Source: Verrucomicrobiota bacterium
GTDB lineage: Bacteria > Verrucomicrobiota > Verrucomicrobiia > Opitutales > Opitutaceae
Length of the DNA: 64,000 nt
Direction: 5' to 3'
NCBI GenBank assembly: GCA_023386835.1
Contig: JAEWIY010000006.1
Span: 1 to 64,000 of the forward strand
Within the stretch, counting starts at the first letter, position 1, and each line of letters starts with the position of its first letter. Below, piece after piece: positions 24,668 to 33,651 of the stretch. The notes under the pieces are model-generated. The model ran no database searches, had not been told where the DNA came from, and worked only from the letters and a program-made list of their open reading frames with translations. The translations under genes were made by a program, and so were the position numbers.

Positions 24668-25728
24668 GTCGGAAACCCTTCCTCTCTCAATCGCTGACCC
24701 AATGCCCGCAGCGTGGCGACGTCTGCCGGATGCACCGATCCGTCCGCAACGGGTCCGGTATTCAGCAAAAAATTCGCTCCACTCCGCCGCACCTTTCGCA
24801 AGTGCTCCCAGACGTCGTCGATGTCGCGGTGGTGGGCCCGATCCACATTAAACCACATCCGCGTGCCGCGCCCGCCTGGCCGATCGTACTGGAGCGTCGT
24901 GCAGATCTCCACGGGCTTGCCGCTCAATTGCGGAAGCAACTCGCGCGGCATCTGTTGGTAGTTCTCGAGGAGGCGGTACTCGTGCTCGAACGTCACATAG
25001 TCTTCTTCCCCGGTCAGACCCTCGCAGAACGAGATCAGGCTGTGCGGCTGAAGCGTTCGAATGAGCGCGTACGTTTCCTTCAGCCGCGGATAGAACTCCG
25101 GGTTCGAATAGTAACGATGCGAGGTATCGAACCACCAGCCGGCAATCGGACCGTAGTTGGTCCCCAACTCGCGCAATATCCCGGAATTCTTTTCCCATAC
25201 CGCGTCGTGCGACTGTCCAACCGAGACGTGCACATAATGGAAGTATCCAAGGCCTCGATCAGCACAGGCGCGCGTCAACTCGGCCACCAAGTCGCGACCG
25301 GCCGGCAATTCACAACTGTTCGGTCGGCCGAATTCCGACTGCCACAGGTAAGGCCCGCCGCCGTGGTAGGGTGTGAAGCAAACGTACCGCATTCCGGCCG
25401 CGAGCGCCAAATCAGCGATCGCCTCCGCGTTGAACCGCTCGGCCCGGAACTGCTGGGAAAGCGCTTCAAAAGTCACCCCTTCAGGCAGCGGGTCGTATTT
25501 GCTCCCGGGCAACAGGCTCGTGTTGTTGTAGTGCACGAACAGGCCCAGCTTCGCGTCCTTAAACCATTGCAAGTTGGCCCCCCGGGGATCGCGCTCGAAA
25601 GCGTCGCCGTATCCACGGAGGTACTGCGGCACCGTGCTTTGCTCCGCGGCATGTCCTTGGTTCGCGACGGTCAAAACCGCCCCAACAGCCATCCTCCCCA
25701 GAAACTCGCGTCGTGTCAGTGGCATCAC
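24664..25728 (-). CDS. Tat-exported GH29-like protein
   Basis: A 354-residue glycosidase-like protein, second of a pair. The N-terminus LTRREFLGRMAVGAV is a twin-arginine signal. WFKDAKLGLFVHY (55-67), RYVCFTPYHGG and GWWFDTSHRYY with candidate nucleophile Asp201 place it in the alpha-L-fucosidase superfamily. As in its partner, the classical HHDGF motif is missing. The different export routes of the pair (Tat here, Sec in the next gene) are notable. It starts 7 bp after the MFS gene. Confidence 0.8.
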   Translation of the reverse strand: MMPLTRREFLGRMAVGAVLTVANQGHAAEQSTVPQYLRGYGDAFERDPRGANLQWFKDAKLGLFVHYNNTSLLPGSKYDPLPEGVTFEALSQQFRAERFNAEAIADLALAAGMRYVCFTPYHGGGPYLWQSEFGRPNSCELPAGRDLVAELTRACADRGLGYFHYVHVSVGQSHDAVWEKNSGILRELGTNYGPIAGWWFDTSHRYYSNPEFYPRLKETYALIRTLQPHSLISFCEGLTGEEDYVTFEHEYRLLENYQQMPRELLPQLSGKPVEICTTLQYDRPGGRGTRMWFNVDRAHHRDIDDVWEHLRKVRRSGANFLLNTGPVADGSVHPADVATLRALGQRLREEGFPT

Positions 25729-25735
25729 ATGAAAG

Positions 25736-27208
25736 TCAAAGGGGTGCCGCGTACGCCCTGTCGGGTCCGACGTGGCGCCGGCGATAACGTGCCACCTGCC
25801 AGACGCAGATTAACGCAGCTCCATAAAGGGCGCCTAGGATCACATTCACGAAGCGGTAGCGCTCGATCTCCACCGCTCCGACCCACGGCAGCGTGACCGT
25901 TGCGGAAAAGTCGTGCAGCGCGTCGAGGATCCAGCCCGCCAGCGGACTCAGGATGAAAGCCAGGGCGATGGATTGCACGATGATGCCGGCGGAGCTGAGT
26001 TGAGCGTATCGGTCCCGGTGAAAGATCTCCTGGGCCAGCGCGATCTGCCCCAACATCACCACCCAGTAAAGCAGGCCGGTGACAAAGGAGGAGAGAAAGA
26101 AAGTCGTCGGTCCCACCACCAGCAGGAAGGACGCAAAATAGCTCACCGTCAGCACCAGTAGGGACGGTATCATCACCCGCACCACACCGACGCGATCCAG
26201 CCACCGTCCCACGGGGTAGGCCACCGCCAGCCAGGCGATGGCGGGCCACGACATCAACTTGCCAACCGTGTCCAGGTCCATACCCAGCTCTTTCTGCGGG
26301 AAAAAGACGAGGAAGCCGGAGATCGGGACAGCCGCATAGATGAAGAGCCGGCCCAGGTAGGTCCACCAGTAGATGGGGTGTGAATACGACTCCGCGACAA
26401 AGTTGCGGCACGCATTCAAGAAAGCCGTCCCACGCCCGGCGCCGGGACCAGCCTGATGCTTCTCCACGACCGGCGGGTATTCACCCTCCCGGACGAAGAA
26501 GCAGATCCCGAGAAACCCCGCCAGATTGAGGATCGCGAGGGCGATGAAGATCTCGTGCTGATGCGTCTCCGCCCGCCCCAGAAGCCAATAGGCCGTCACA
26601 AAGGTGCTCAGCGCCCCGACCACCCGAAACATCGCCAGGAAGCGCCCCATGTGGGTCGACGGGACGACATCACGAAAGAGCGAAAAGAACATCGTGGAAA
26701 TCACCGCGTGCCCGAATCGAAATCCGACGGCGATGAGACCAAACGTGAAAATCACGGGCGTGGACGGAAAACGGTCCAGCCAGTCGCGCGCGAACTCGTA
26801 ACGCAGCAACCACGCCGCAATCTGCGGCGAAAAGGGGGTGGCAAACAGGGTGATCGAGACGATGGGCGTCGCCCACAAAATGTAGGGGATCCGGCGCCCC
26901 CGCGGCCCACGTCGCCGATCGGCATGGAAACTCAGAATCGGGGTAACGATCAGCTGCATCACCGCGGCGATGGAGCTCACAATGATTGCGATCTCCCGGT
27001 CCGAAGCTTCATGCGCCTTGAGAATGACCGGCAGAATCTTGGCTTCGACCCGCTCGATCATCGTCAGGAAGACGTCAGCGGTGAGGAGCCAGCCAAACAG
27101 GAGCGCCAGCCGGCGCGAGGTGTACTGCAGCGTGCCGGCGCGATGGAGCACCGGCTGTTCCGGCGAAGCGACGGACGAGGTCGATGCAGGGGCCGGAGGT
27201 GCTTTCAT
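25736..27208 (-). CDS. MFS sugar transporter
   Basis: A 490-residue inner-membrane carrier of the major facilitator superfamily with about 12 helices and the loop motif DRRRGPRGRRIPY between helices 2 and 3. Context makes it the uptake system for the sugar released by the TonB receptor and the two GH29-like enzymes. The ATG at 27208 was chosen because it lies 20 bp after the upstream stop and gives a short soluble N-terminus; a frame starting at 27256 would overlap the upstream gene. Confidence 0.88.
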   Translation of the reverse strand: MKAPPAPASTSSVASPEQPVLHRAGTLQYTSRRLALLFGWLLTADVFLTMIERVEAKILPVILKAHEASDREIAIIVSSIAAVMQLIVTPILSFHADRRRGPRGRRIPYILWATPIVSITLFATPFSPQIAAWLLRYEFARDWLDRFPSTPVIFTFGLIAVGFRFGHAVISTMFFSLFRDVVPSTHMGRFLAMFRVVGALSTFVTAYWLLGRAETHQHEIFIALAILNLAGFLGICFFVREGEYPPVVEKHQAGPGAGRGTAFLNACRNFVAESYSHPIYWWTYLGRLFIYAAVPISGFLVFFPQKELGMDLDTVGKLMSWPAIAWLAVAYPVGRWLDRVGVVRVMIPSLLVLTVSYFASFLLVVGPTTFFLSSFVTGLLYWVVMLGQIALAQEIFHRDRYAQLSSAGIIVQSIALAFILSPLAGWILDALHDFSATVTLPWVGAVEIERYRFVNVILGALYGAALICVWQVARYRRRHVGPDRAYAAPL

Positions 27209-27227
27209 CGATCGATCCTCGGCGGCT

Positions 27228-28652
27228 CTAGAAGAACTGCTGCAACTCCGGCTCACTGCGGTCTATCGCACCGCTCAATTCCAGAAGCGCGAGGCAAAGG
27301 TAACCGACTCCGTCCACCGCCTCGTAACGCGCCTCGGTCGTATGACCTCGAAACAGTCGATCCGCACCCAAGGTGCTCAGCGCTTCGTCGGCCAGACTAT
27401 GTGCGCGCTTCACCAAGGCTGGAGCGTCTAGCACCCGGCCGAGTTGAAGCAGGAGATGGATCGCGCGCCCGTAGTGCTCCGCGTAAATGGGTCGGTCGCC
27501 TCGGGTCTGAAGGGCTTGCTCAAGTGCCGTCGCCCAGCGGCGACAGGCCTCGGCAAATAGCGGCTTACCTGTCTGCACCAGAAGATCGCAGCACACTCCC
27601 GCAAATTGGAAGGGGTAGTCGTGGCGGGGAAAGAGGGGATGCCAAAAATCAACGTGATCGTCGGGTTGATAAATCGTCTCCTTCAAGCCGCGCACCCGCT
27701 CTCCGTCCGCCACGCGCACCATCCCGGCATAGGTCTGCGCCTCCACATCATAACCAAATCTCAGATACGCTTCCACCACCTCTACCGCCAGATCGCGCAG
27801 CTCCGCCGCGCCGGTCAGCTCGGCGGCCCTTAACAGACAGCCCGCCCAGAGCCCGCATTCCGTGGTCGCCACGTGCTTGTCCCAGCGGTTCGTGGTCGGG
27901 TTGTTCTCGAGCAGCCCGGTCGCGGCTCCCCGATGGCTGAAGCTGAAGTGAGCGATGCGGCGGGCGAGATCCAGGGTGTCGGCATCTCCATCCTTGGCGG
28001 CAAGCCAGGCCAGCGATTCCACGAGCACGCCGCCCGCTTCGATGAACGCATGGTCACAGCGTTGATCCGCGTGGCGGTTGAACCCGCCAGTGGCAGCGTC
28101 GAAAACGTGGTGGCGACCCATCGCGCGCAACGCTTCCCGCGTAGCGCGAGGGCTAACCTCCCAGAAAGCCGTCCATAGCGGAGTGATCGGGCGCGCCTCG
28201 TGCAACTCCCCGGCTTCGTCCGCCGGCACCACCGCGAAGGGCTCTTCGTCGACGTGGAACTTCACCACGGAGTCCAGATCCGGACGGTAGAAGTAGTGGT
28301 TGCCCCAGAGAAACAGACCGGTCGCCGAACAGGACCGCTCGAGGAACTCGGAGATGTAAGCTTCGGTGGCGGTCGCTGCTTCGTGGCCGCGGCCGGTGCG
28401 ACCGAGGAGCCGGGCGGCTGCGATCGCCGGCTGATCCCAGTAAAGGGAGCAGCCGCGCGGGGCGTCGATGTTGCGGTAGACGCGTTTGCCCGCGGCCGGC
28501 TCCGTCGTCGGAAACGTGCCCGTGCGGAGATCCACCGCGGACATCCACATGGCTGAAAAGTTACCCTCACGACGCTGCGGCCGCCCCTGCGTAAGGAGCG
28601 CCGCGAAGTGGGTCTCCACCGCGGTCAGGTAACGGGAGGCGAGCACGGACAT
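27228..28652 (-). CDS. Alpha/alpha-barrel protein, probable glycan-processing enzyme
   Basis: A 474-residue soluble protein with repeating helical hairpins and Trp/His/Glu-rich loops (LFLWGNHYFYRPD, GGFNRHADQRCDHAFIEAGG, HVDFWHPLFPRHDYPFQF). This fits an (alpha/alpha)6 barrel as in GH88/GH105, epimerase or lyase families, but no family is certain. No signal peptide is seen, so it acts in the cytoplasm, perhaps on the imported sugar. It lies between the TonB receptor (26 bp) and the MFS gene in the block A operon. Confidence 0.7.
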   Translation of the reverse strand: MSVLASRYLTAVETHFAALLTQGRPQRREGNFSAMWMSAVDLRTGTFPTTEPAAGKRVYRNIDAPRGCSLYWDQPAIAAARLLGRTGRGHEAATATEAYISEFLERSCSATGLFLWGNHYFYRPDLDSVVKFHVDEEPFAVVPADEAGELHEARPITPLWTAFWEVSPRATREALRAMGRHHVFDAATGGFNRHADQRCDHAFIEAGGVLVESLAWLAAKDGDADTLDLARRIAHFSFSHRGAATGLLENNPTTNRWDKHVATTECGLWAGCLLRAAELTGAAELRDLAVEVVEAYLRFGYDVEAQTYAGMVRVADGERVRGLKETIYQPDDHVDFWHPLFPRHDYPFQFAGVCCDLLVQTGKPLFAEACRRWATALEQALQTRGDRPIYAEHYGRAIHLLLQLGRVLDAPALVKRAHSLADEALSTLGADRLFRGHTTEARYEAVDGVGYLCLALLELSGAIDRSEPELQQFF

Positions 28653-28678
28653 GCCGGATTAGCGCAGACGCGCTGGCC

Positions 28679-30910
28679 TTAGAATCGCGTCTCGACGGAC
28701 AGGTAAAACGCTCGCGGATCACCGGGCTGGAACGATCCGTAATAGTAGTACTTGTCGAAGACATTGTTCACATTGAGTGCAAACGTCGTGGCCGGGCCAA
28801 AACGGCGGGTCGTGTAGCTGACGAAGAAATCGGCCTTCACGTACGACGGATTGATCGTGCCCGTCTGCCAGCGCTCCTGCGGCCGCACCTCGTCGACGTA
28901 GCGTGCGCCACCACCCAGCGCGAGGCCGTTCCACGATCCTTCCGTCCAGCTGTATTTGCCCCACAAGGACGCCGCATGCTTCGGCGTGTTCTCCATTCGA
29001 ATCCCGACCTGGTTCGGCTCCTGCACATCCTTGATCGTTCGGGCCTCCCACATGTAGGAGTAGTTGAAGAGCACGCTGAAATTTGCGCCGGGGCTGTAGG
29101 TCAGGTCCAGCTCCGCACCTTCCGACCGCTGCGTCCCGCCCAGGACGTACCAGGGGTTGAGACCCGTCTCCAACTCGCGCTGGAAATCGCGCCGGGCGAT
29201 GCTCGCCAGCGTCACCTGGTAGATCGACACGCTGCCCGAGAGCCGTCCATCCAGTGCGTCAGCCTTGATGCCGGCTTCATAGCCTTTGCCCTGCTGCGGC
29301 GGCGCGACATTACCCTCGACGTCGATCGCATTGTTCGGGCGGAAGGATTTGCTGTAGTTGGCAAACGCATTCACCTGCGGCGTGAGGCTGAAAACGACGC
29401 CCGCCTGAGGTGTGGTCTTCTTCGCCTTCAGCTCCTGAGCCGACAGACGGTTGCCGTTGATGTCGTGCGGCACATCGGCGGTCGACATGTGTCGTGCGCC
29501 GAGCAATACATGGAGGCGCTCGTCAAACGCCGTGATCTGATCAGACAGATAGAACGCCCGGGCGTAGGATGCGCCGCGAGTCCAGCCGGAGACGAAGGGC
29601 GCCACCCCGGCCAACTCCGCCAAGGCGCGACGAGGCGGATCCGACGGATACCAGCGCAGGATGGGACCGTTGCGCCCCGGCTTTCCCTTGCGCTCAAAAT
29701 ACCGGTACTCGAATCCGGCCAGGACCTTCTGACGGAGCGAACTCGTGTCAAAAACGGCGGCGAGCTCGTTCTGAGTGTTAAACTGGTTCTCGCGTGAGAT
29801 GCCGTTCGTGAACCGCTCCTGAAATGAACCGTCCGAACGCGGACGGTAGGCGTTCATCGTCAGCGTTTCTCTCTCCTGCTCGAAGTAGTCGACCCCGCTA
29901 CGGAAGGTGATGCGATCCGACAGCCGCACCTGCAGATCGCTCAACACATTGCCGCGATCAAGATCGATGAAGGCATCGGGCCCGTTCGGATTGGCCGCGA
30001 AACCATTGGGGAAAATCTGCGGCACGTACTCGGTGATCTGCGGGGCGTTCGGTCCCAGAACGGATGGGATGTAGTTATCCACCGAAGCCGTGTTCGGGAC
30101 GTCCGGATTGAACAGGAACAACGGGTGACTGGAGGACGCGAATGAGCGGGGGTTCTCCTTGCGGTGATACAGCTGCCCTGTGACCGTCCAGGAGACGTTT
30201 CGCCAAGGCTCCCAGGTGAAGGCCGCTGCTGTGGTTGACTCCCGCGCGTACGCGAAGTCCACCCAGTCGTTGCGGTCCAGATAACTTCCGAACACGCGGT
30301 ACTTGAGTGATCCGTCGCGTGTGACTGCCCCCGTGGTATCGAGGGACACCTTCCGGAAATCCTCACTGCCATAGGTGGCTCGCAGCGTCGTCTGCGCCTG
30401 CGCCTGCGGACGCTTGGTGAGATAGTTGATCACACCGCCGGGCGAGACGAGCCCGTGAAACACGGCCGACGGGCCTTTGATCACTTCAATTCGGTCAATG
30501 AAGTCCGCCGAGAACGCGGTCGAAGACGAAGCGTCCGATCGGGCGTACCCGTCCTGCAGGATCAACGCCGCGAAACCGCGGACGTTGATCTTCATCGGGT
30601 CGCGGGCATTGGAGTTTACATTGGGCGCAAAGCTGACGGCGTCCTTCAGGTCGAAGGAAGCGGAGTCCCGGATGAAGTCTTCCGTGACCACGTTGATGGC
30701 CATCGGGACGTTGCGGATCTCCGTGGCGATACCGGTGGCGGTCACCGAGTTGGCGACCACGTAACCTCGGTCCTTCACACTTTCGACGCGAAATTCGGAC
30801 AGGCGAACGGGACCATCGTCGTCCGTCACTGCCTGCCCGAGAGCAGAGGAAGCGACAGCGAGAGTGGCGAAAGACGCGAGCAGGCGTGGCAAAAGCGAAC
30901 CAGCATTCAT
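28679..30910 (-). CDS. TonB-dependent receptor of block A
   Basis: A 743-residue outer-membrane receptor for uptake of a sugar oligomer or similar solute. After a signal peptide ending near 25 come the phrase VRLSEFRVES, the plug domain (EIRNVPMAINVVTEDFI, then RIEVIKGPSAVFHG) and a barrel ending in aromatic F (VETRF). No SusD partner is present, as usual in Verrucomicrobia. The ATG at 30910 is chosen because it gives a proper signal peptide; further upstream lie the repeated regulator sites, which would control this operon together with the divergent regulator gene. Confidence 0.92.
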   Translation of the reverse strand: MNAGSLLPRLLASFATLAVASSALGQAVTDDDGPVRLSEFRVESVKDRGYVVANSVTATGIATEIRNVPMAINVVTEDFIRDSASFDLKDAVSFAPNVNSNARDPMKINVRGFAALILQDGYARSDASSSTAFSADFIDRIEVIKGPSAVFHGLVSPGGVINYLTKRPQAQAQTTLRATYGSEDFRKVSLDTTGAVTRDGSLKYRVFGSYLDRNDWVDFAYARESTTAAAFTWEPWRNVSWTVTGQLYHRKENPRSFASSSHPLFLFNPDVPNTASVDNYIPSVLGPNAPQITEYVPQIFPNGFAANPNGPDAFIDLDRGNVLSDLQVRLSDRITFRSGVDYFEQERETLTMNAYRPRSDGSFQERFTNGISRENQFNTQNELAAVFDTSSLRQKVLAGFEYRYFERKGKPGRNGPILRWYPSDPPRRALAELAGVAPFVSGWTRGASYARAFYLSDQITAFDERLHVLLGARHMSTADVPHDINGNRLSAQELKAKKTTPQAGVVFSLTPQVNAFANYSKSFRPNNAIDVEGNVAPPQQGKGYEAGIKADALDGRLSGSVSIYQVTLASIARRDFQRELETGLNPWYVLGGTQRSEGAELDLTYSPGANFSVLFNYSYMWEARTIKDVQEPNQVGIRMENTPKHAASLWGKYSWTEGSWNGLALGGGARYVDEVRPQERWQTGTINPSYVKADFFVSYTTRRFGPATTFALNVNNVFDKYYYYGSFQPGDPRAFYLSVETRF

Positions 30911-30918
30911 GGGGCAAA

Positions 30919-30940
30919 TGTCTATACGTTTGTTCGTACA
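30919..30940. promoter_or_regulatory. Two operator-like sites before the receptor gene
   Basis: TGTCTATACG (30919-30928) and TGTTCGTACA (30931-30940) are two copies of TGTNNRTACR with starts 12 bp apart, just before the receptor start. Such TGTNNNNACA boxes are typical for GntR-type sugar regulators, and the regulator gene next door carries a GntR domain. Confidence 0.55.
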
Positions 30941-30997
30941 GCTAAGACCCTTCTGGCGATTGCGGCATGACGTCAACAACTAAACTGTCTTCTCGTT

Positions 30998-31007
30998 TGT
31001 CTATACA
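30998..31007. promoter_or_regulatory. Third operator-like site before the regulator gene
   Basis: TGTCTATACA repeats the box seen at 30919 and stands 44 bp before the chosen start of the GntR/LacI gene, so the regulator probably controls itself too. Confidence 0.55.
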
Positions 31008-31050
31008 TTTCGCTTTACTTCCGGAGCTTAAACACCACGATCCAAAACCC

Positions 31051-32139
31051 ATGGCCCAGTCTGCTGCGAAGCCCCGCATCACCGCCCGGCAGCGCATTGC
31101 TGCCGAACTCGCCCGCCAAATTCGTTCCGGAAAACTCGGACCAGAGGGTCGCCTTGAGGGTGAGATTGCCCTCGCGGAACGTTTCCAAGTCAGCCGAGGC
31201 ACCATGCGCGCCGCGCTCGATGATCTGGTCCGCGCGGGCATTATCTCACGGACCAGCGGGCGCGGCACGTTCGCCACCGACGCTGGAAATACAACGGTCC
31301 GCCCGCTCGTCCTGCTGCTGAAGGACGTCGACAAAGTGCAGAGCCAGGTGGTGACCCACCTCATCCAAGGCATCGTGCCCGAAGCCGAGCAGCGAAATTC
31401 CTTTCTGGTCCTCCAGCACCGAAGCCCTGCTGACTGGAGCCCAGCCCTGTTGGCAAACTTGGGCGGCGTGATCGTCATGCCCCATGGCGCCACGCCATCG
31501 GACCTCGCTCAGCTTTCGTCACGGCGCATCCCTACGCTCCTCGCGACCGAGTCGGAGCTGGATGGGCCAGGCATGTCGCTGGGAATCGAATCCGTCAGCG
31601 AAGAACTCGCCCAGCGCCTTCTCGCTCTGGGGCATCGTCACTTCGCCCTGATCAGCGGCCACTCGCGGCACGCCGATCTGGCAAAGAAGCACGGAATCAG
31701 GACGGCGTTGGAGCGGGCCGGTCTGGATTTTTCCCAGACCCCCGATCTTCCCACCAACTACAGCCAGGATGCGGGTTACCGCACCGCGCACGAATTGCTG
31801 ACCCTCTCCCCGCGCCCCACGGCGGTGATTGCCTTCAACGACATGCTCGCGGTGCAAATGATCACCGTCGCCCGGCAACAGGGGCTCAGCATTCCGGACG
31901 ACCTCAGCGTGGTGGGACTCAACAACGCACCGTTCAGTTCGATGATCGACCCCGCTCTCTGCTCCGCCGACATCCCGTATACCGAAGCCGGACGTCGCGC
32001 CGCCGAGCTCCTGCTCTCAGGCAGCCCGATCCGAGGAGACGCCGATGCGCTGCGTCTTACGTCCCGGGTGATTTGGCGAAAGAGCGCGGGGCCCGCCCCC
32101 AAGCCGACCCAGCGCCGCAGTCGCGCCCGCGTCTCGTAA
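31051..32139 (+). CDS. GntR-HTH / LacI-sensor chimeric regulator
   Basis: A 362-residue repressor of the AraR type: a winged helix of the GntR family at about 12-75 (GRLEGEIALAERFQVSRGTMR) joined to a LacI/periplasmic-binding-like sugar sensor (about 85-345; ALGHRHFALISG, PTAVIAFNDMLAVQ, DDLSVVGLNN). It should sense the sugar taken up by block A and release the operators between it and the receptor gene. The ATG at 31051 gives a short lead before the GntR domain; a frame from 30967 would run over the operators. Confidence 0.92.
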   Translation: MAQSAAKPRITARQRIAAELARQIRSGKLGPEGRLEGEIALAERFQVSRGTMRAALDDLVRAGIISRTSGRGTFATDAGNTTVRPLVLLLKDVDKVQSQVVTHLIQGIVPEAEQRNSFLVLQHRSPADWSPALLANLGGVIVMPHGATPSDLAQLSSRRIPTLLATESELDGPGMSLGIESVSEELAQRLLALGHRHFALISGHSRHADLAKKHGIRTALERAGLDFSQTPDLPTNYSQDAGYRTAHELLTLSPRPTAVIAFNDMLAVQMITVARQQGLSIPDDLSVVGLNNAPFSSMIDPALCSADIPYTEAGRRAAELLLSGSPIRGDADALRLTSRVIWRKSAGPAPKPTQRRSRARVS

Positions 32140-32216
32140 GCTCGCACCGCTCGAGCGACGAGCAGCCGGGCCGGTGAAACGATGCCCTGGCCCGTGCAGT
32201 CGCTCTCGCGCCTTCA

Positions 32217-32237
32217 GCCACGGGCGCCGCCCGTGGC
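32217..32237. terminator. Hairpin between convergent genes
   Basis: GCCACGGGC and GCCCGTGGC form a perfect 9-bp stem with a 3-nt loop between the ends of the GntR/LacI gene and the convergent oxidoreductase gene. There is no T-run; a bidirectional stop is plausible. Confidence 0.5.
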
Positions 32238-32292
32238 GTCACCTTCGCGTCGTCGCGTCTTTGCCATTCATTCCGCGAACGCGCCCAAATGC

Positions 32293-33459
32293 TCAGGCGA
32301 GGCGGCGCGCCTGGGCCTGTGAGCGGAGCGAGAGTTCGGCGGCTTTGAAGGCGTGCGCCTGCGTCATCGCCTTCTCCGTCCGGTTCAGGCAATCGAGGAT
32401 CAGTTCGCCGAAGAAACGGAAACCGACCTGCCCCTTCACCTGGAGGTGGTGCTCCCCTTTCTCATCCACCAGGTACACGTGGTCGCCGCTCTTGTCGCGG
32501 CCGACGTCGACGTACTTCCGCAGCTCGATCGTTCCCTTCGTGCCGAGGATGATCGTCCGGCCGTCGCCCCAGACGCTGAGGCCGTTCGGCGTGAACCAGT
32601 CCACCCGCACGTAGTTGGACGCGCCATTGTTTGCGACCAATGACGCCTCACCGAAGTCCTCAAATTCCGGATACTCCGGATGGGCGTAATTTGCGATGGC
32701 AGAGCTGATCACGCTCGCATCCGTCGCCCCGGTGAAGGTGAGGAACTGCTCGAACTGATGGCTGCCAATGTCACACAGGATCCCGCCAAATTTTTCCCGT
32801 TCGAAGAACCAGGCCGGCCGCGAGGGCGCGTTGAGCCGGTGCGGTCCCAGGCCGATCACCTGCAAGACACGGCCGATCGCGCCCTGCTGGACCAGATCGG
32901 TCGCGAACATGGCCGACTCCACGTGCAACCGCTCGCTATAGTACACCATGTACTTGCGGCCAGTCCGAGCGGCCACGATGCGCGCCTGCTCGAGTTGCTC
33001 CATCGTGGTAAACGGCGCCTTGTCGGTGAAGTAGTCCTTGCCCGCCTCCATCACCCGGCAGCCGAGCGGCCCGCGCTCCGAAGTCACGGCTGCGGCCGCG
33101 ACCAGGTGCACCGCCTGGTCGTTGAGAATCTCATCAAGCGACCCCGCCACCCGTACCTGCGGGAAACGCTTCTGAAACGCCTCCACCTTCTTCGGATCCG
33201 GATCGTAAACCCACTTCAACTCCGCCCCGGCCTCCATCAGGCCATTGCACTGGCCGTAGATGTGACCGTGATCCAGGTGCGCGGCCGCAATCACAAACTC
33301 ACCCGGCTTGACCACCGGCCGAGGCTTGCCCACCGGCGCATAGGTCGCGCCGTCCCCCCGCGTAACGGGCTCGGACGTCTGGGCGCGCAGGGACGAGGGA
33401 ACAAGCGAGCCGGCGGCAAGAGCTCCGGCAGTCTGGGTGAGGAAACGACGGCGATTCAT
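32293..33459 (-). CDS. Tat-exported Gfo/Idh/MocA oxidoreductase, atypical dinucleotide motif
   Basis: A 388-residue member of the Gfo/Idh/MocA family, which oxidises or isomerises sugars with NAD(P). The N-terminus NRRRFLTQTAGALAAG is a twin-arginine signal. The glycine-rich GxGxxG loop expected near residue 60 reads AAHLDHGHIYG instead, and the usual EKP lysine motif reads TDKAP. So cofactor binding may differ or be lost, although the C-terminal sugar-binding domain (GGILCDIGSHQFEQFL) is normal. It is followed upstream by a second exported family member on the same strand. Confidence 0.85.
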   Translation of the reverse strand: MNRRRFLTQTAGALAAGSLVPSSLRAQTSEPVTRGDGATYAPVGKPRPVVKPGEFVIAAAHLDHGHIYGQCNGLMEAGAELKWVYDPDPKKVEAFQKRFPQVRVAGSLDEILNDQAVHLVAAAAVTSERGPLGCRVMEAGKDYFTDKAPFTTMEQLEQARIVAARTGRKYMVYYSERLHVESAMFATDLVQQGAIGRVLQVIGLGPHRLNAPSRPAWFFEREKFGGILCDIGSHQFEQFLTFTGATDASVISSAIANYAHPEYPEFEDFGEASLVANNGASNYVRVDWFTPNGLSVWGDGRTIILGTKGTIELRKYVDVGRDKSGDHVYLVDEKGEHHLQVKGQVGFRFFGELILDCLNRTEKAMTQAHAFKAAELSLRSQAQARRLA

Positions 33460-33651
33460 GACGAGAGGGAGATGACGAGACTAAATGGAATCAGGGAAGG
33501 CGAGCGGCCGGCGTATTCGAAAGGTAGCGACGCCGCCCGCGGACGCTCCGGTCAAACCTTAAGCCGGCCCGCGGCGGCCCCAGGGAACCGCGCCCACGAG
33601 AGCTTCGCGCCCGACAGTCACCGGCATGTTGGCTGAGAACACGCGAGTGGC

